A DNA stretch of 64,000 nucleotides from Triparma columacea (lineage: Eukaryota > Sar > Bolidophyceae > Parmales > Triparmaceae): contig BRYA01000570.1 of assembly GCA_030267965.1 (NCBI GenBank), positions 3,517-67,516 on the forward strand. The letters are read 5' to 3'. The translations under genes and the position numbers were made by a program. The notes beneath the pieces are model-generated. The model searched no databases, was not told where the DNA came from, and worked only from the letters and a program-made list of their open reading frames with translations. Shown here piece after piece: positions 62,601-64,000 of this stretch; position 1 is the first letter of the stretch, and each line of letters starts with the position of its first letter.

Positions 62601-64000
62601 GGCATCCCAGGACTTTCTCCACGTGATAGTCGGAGTAAAATTACCTGGTTAAAACAAGATGACGGCAAAGTTATCATAGATGTTAGAGACACAGAAGAAC
62701 TACGCAAAGACTATTCTGTAAAGGCTGGTAATATTTTAGTAAAGATCCACACAGTATGGGTGTTTGAGCCACTTGGCCCTATTGGAGGTGTGCCACAAAC
62801 ATCAGTGAATTTCACAACAAAGGTAGACCTTGGTGGTGTTTTCTACTCTTCCATCACGAACAAAATTGCACCAGGGTTTCTTGCACAAGTCTCAAATTTA
62901 AGGAAGAAGTTTGACAGAAGCAGAGACATCGACGCTTCAACAAGGATCCAGATAATAAGTGGAATAGGTGGAATCAAAGAAATGTCAACAGAGAAATTTG
63001 ATGCCAAGTTCCTAGAGGTTGAAGGCAAACAAAAGGTTGAAGGTGCATTCCCCCTGTCAGATACCTGCATTAAGGTAGAAAAGAAGGGAAAGGGATGGGG
63101 AAAGACAACAGTGACAGTTACAGCTGATTTGGAGGAAGCTGCTGCCTACTTCTGGGACTTTGGAAGCAGAGTCCATCAAGAAACAACAGGAGATGTTGAA
63201 AGGGTTGTTGAGGAGAAGAAGGGGACATGGGAAGTGGTTGTGAGGAGAAGGCAGAAGTTGGAGTCAAAACAAGGTGTCAAAATCAGATATAGGGAGTTCC
63301 GGAATGTGATGAAGCTGCACAGGATGGGTGAAAATATTATTGTAATCATAATGGAGCCAATAATAGAGATTATGGAGAGAAGTGATGCTGTGAGCAACAC
63401 TGAGAGAAGTGCTGCACAAAGTTTATCTGGATTATTGAGAAGTACTGCACAAATTGCTGTGAGCAACACTAAGAGAAGTGCTGCACAAAGGGCATCTGAA
63501 GAAGTCGCAATAAAGTTCACAAAAAGGGGAGAGAAGGCAACCAAGGTAGAATTTGTCACCAAGGTAGAGCTTGGTAGCTCTATGAGTGTGGAGGCAACAA
63601 TATCAACTCTGGAGAGGCACCTAGACGAGGCTGCTGAAGTAGAACGCTACTTTATAGACCTTGTCCCTTTAATGGAGATGTCTAAGCAAATTGGCGAGGC
63701 CTTGGGTGCAGATTTGGTTTGGGATGGAGGACAACTTGGAGGAGCACACTCAAGGAAGGACAGAGAGAGACATGTTGAGGAGGTTTGCAAGGAGAATGTC
63801 GCTTTGAGAGAGGTTGTGAAGAAGTACCCTTGGTTTGTCACTTTGCTGAAGAGGGCAAGGCTTTGTGAGTATAGCTCCAACAGCTCAATGTCTATCAAAC
63901 TTGAGTGTGTGGAGGAGAAGGAGGCAAGGGTGATTGGGAACAATTTGATGCCTTGTTTGAAGAGCAGGAAGGTGATTGAGGCTGGGGTAGATATGTGGAA
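59637..64000 (+). CDS. Long START-like (Bet v1/SRPBCC fold) multi-domain protein, C-terminus cut off by window edge
   Basis: An intronless open frame of 1454 codons from the ATG at 59637 to the window end. Order: coiled-coil start; Ala/Asp/Glu-rich part with repeats of DNTAAPEA; helical region; START-like module 1 at ~660-860 (GFGRAECVADCSAEEAAAWFFEYCSRERM, then FPLHKREFVMRYVW, VDYGG and GGYIPVKVVNRTLPQAL); module 2 at ~900-1095; partial module 3 at ~1140-1245 (TVTADLEEAAAYFWDF). Then comes a linker matching the gene at 1-1201, so a multi-pass membrane domain is expected beyond the edge. START folds bind sterols or lipids; a membrane-anchored lipid sensor or transfer protein is inferred. Codon choice becomes more A/T-rich after about 60450. 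Confidence 0.8.
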   Translation, partial: MSDREDLLSSILKQSYEKIAKLEAANAEYASNFAATAMSLKELAAAVNDTTNLVENAAGIVTVVNDLAVTLRAAADRAAAHEGAAGHVETIEVALRRAVVPKATEDYVDAPEVAAKNTAAPEAVDYSAAALDEVAADNTAAPEAADNTAAPEAADNTAAPEAAKDLAAALEGAMDDDTGHTTFHKMKYLHEQAHEEMLGVLVERGAVEGIIEQSWDTKRAHVGVVVHEEQHLVLDYILTDCNSGVFRRATIHREKGDTIVFWQHYLRGTTLIEYLLRIRAVRNEGSSQCVEIMSEDENGLPKEAKTKLAKIARSKNAQRARVDGEIRLAAYEHGQTALTLVGTIEAKEMRSEGRGDVNTVYMSIKGIMEEIEKNFHKPDVVDERRKKHFVEEIIPSPPPLTVEEENMLDGVGGLENELYEKGKRIKGTLKEGVDKFLWREEDKAWAAFGVTVDKSAVGMLAELSLGDTYNYARKHRKENGNLPRVIRNYVDGSRSRHQHQRVHLPSPAKDRLFEAWFTWKEIKLGSGRAGYLLGFVPLTEYSGGGFKDLSKEGFVLAETTGVYFFYEVAPNICRVTRVQTVNLHFTSLQKTLMDNAIDYLAKNQLIEANRLQDKYRRNGKKVDAEVRGALVERMREGVELEEDQKKFFGELEKLFGGEREGEWRPLKSPYEGVKMEIKYKQQEKEKKTLGFGRAECVADCSAEEAAAWFFEYCSRERMVMSREERDPARLEMRKGGEGRVNEKLFATVKKLRFPLHKREFVMRYVWQKVQHDNTMTHMSVAFVPAEEKVDYGGNLGKLVRATSSGILTAKNIEDQDGVLQCKLTYTQFMNAGGYIPVKVVNRTLPQALSAIAGLRDSFKQDDEVDKAALASLANIIKNEHQDYTDEEEAAIRKGKGFYEKCKVDKSFDDLKSPDERVKMRLVHVDGASSGTGVATSVVDASVEECAANEIVGLDSREKVKKAKKNGMTFLKVIKINSHTNNYVTTREFGIPGLSPRDSRSKITWLKQDDGKVIIDVRDTEELRKDYSVKAGNILVKIHTVWVFEPLGPIGGVPQTSVNFTTKVDLGGVFYSSITNKIAPGFLAQVSNLRKKFDRSRDIDASTRIQIISGIGGIKEMSTEKFDAKFLEVEGKQKVEGAFPLSDTCIKVEKKGKGWGKTTVTVTADLEEAAAYFWDFGSRVHQETTGDVERVVEEKKGTWEVVVRRRQKLESKQGVKIRYREFRNVMKLHRMGENIIVIIMEPIIEIMERSDAVSNTERSAAQSLSGLLRSTAQIAVSNTKRSAAQRASEEVAIKFTKRGEKATKVEFVTKVELGSSMSVEATISTLERHLDEAAEVERYFIDLVPLMEMSKQIGEALGADLVWDGGQLGGAHSRKDRERHVEEVCKENVALREVVKKYPWFVTLLKRARLCEYSSNSSMSIKLECVEEKEARVIGNNLMPCLKSRKVIEAGVDMW
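60028..60123 (+). repeat. 27-bp in-frame tandem repeat in the START-domain gene
   Basis: Three near-identical units GCCGCAGATAATACTGCCGC plus CCCTGAG encode AADNTAAPE. Two diverged units lie further upstream (from about 59975). The 27-bp period keeps the frame. Confidence 0.75.

Overview
The window is nuclear DNA from a eukaryote with compact genes. Coding regions are cut by short introns, mostly 75-140 nt, with GTGAG/GTAAG donors and CAG/TAG acceptors. Gene pairs are tightly spaced and often divergent, and one run of about 103 N lies at 57519-57621. The gene set fits a photosynthetic stramenopile with a secondary plastid. It includes a protein with a signal peptide plus a twin-arginine lumen signal, a mitochondrial gamma-carbonic-anhydrase-like protein, flagellar/dynein Tctex1, BspA-type leucine-rich repeat proteins, MYND-ankyrin proteins and very long START-like membrane proteins. 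I lean towards Parmales/Bolidophyceae (Triparma-like). That assignment is inference from gene style, not from a marker gene.

Layout. 1-1201 (-): cut-off START-family membrane protein. 1856-6652 (-): large cysteine-rich (GCC2/GCC3) multi-pass receptor-like protein with a WW domain. 6905-8684 (-): two-repeat Myb/SANT protein. 9146-13690 (-): six-exon WD40 protein. 13875-14351 (+): Tctex1 dynein light chain. 14470-17643 (-): intronless Patched/NPC1-like protein. 17748-21493 (+): OSCA/TMEM63-type channel with an IQ motif. 21604-25285 (-): six-exon glycosyltransferase. 25652-26225 (+): prefoldin subunit 4. 26327-27646 (-): 2OG-Fe(II) oxygenase. 27895-29011 (-): gamma-CA-like protein without zinc ligands. 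29657-30820 (+): unknown protein. 31360-36845 (+): tandem array of four ankyrin-MYND genes. 37508-45876 (+): four BspA-type LRR genes with a TIGR01777 epimerase gene (39106-41117) between the first and second. 45989-47453 (-): lumenal GPx-fold protein without the peroxidatic cysteine. 48240-49017 (+): FoP-duplication/ALYREF-like RNA export adaptor. 49333-53602 (-): CAF-1 large subunit carrying an HMG box. 53849-54361 (+): small membrane protein. 54392-57082 (-): six-hairpin glycosidase. 57219-58880 (+): multi-pass membrane protein interrupted by the gap. 59637-64000 (+): START-domain protein running off the end, related to the gene at the other end.

Most genes are ordinary nuclear housekeeping genes, with no operon logic. 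The accessory part is 31-46 kb, where two gene families expanded in tandem together with their flanking DNA. The most notable points are: a donor-proximal intronic hairpin with a compensatory base change (introns of two genes, three introns in all); the conserved 3' hairpin of the MYND array; the HMG-box/CAF-1 fusion with two PIP boxes; two enzyme-fold proteins that have lost their catalytic residues; and a stray GPx exon fragment that marks the history of the LRR duplications. Exon joins were worked out by hand from splice signals and phase, and all joins stated as in phase were checked by length arithmetic.
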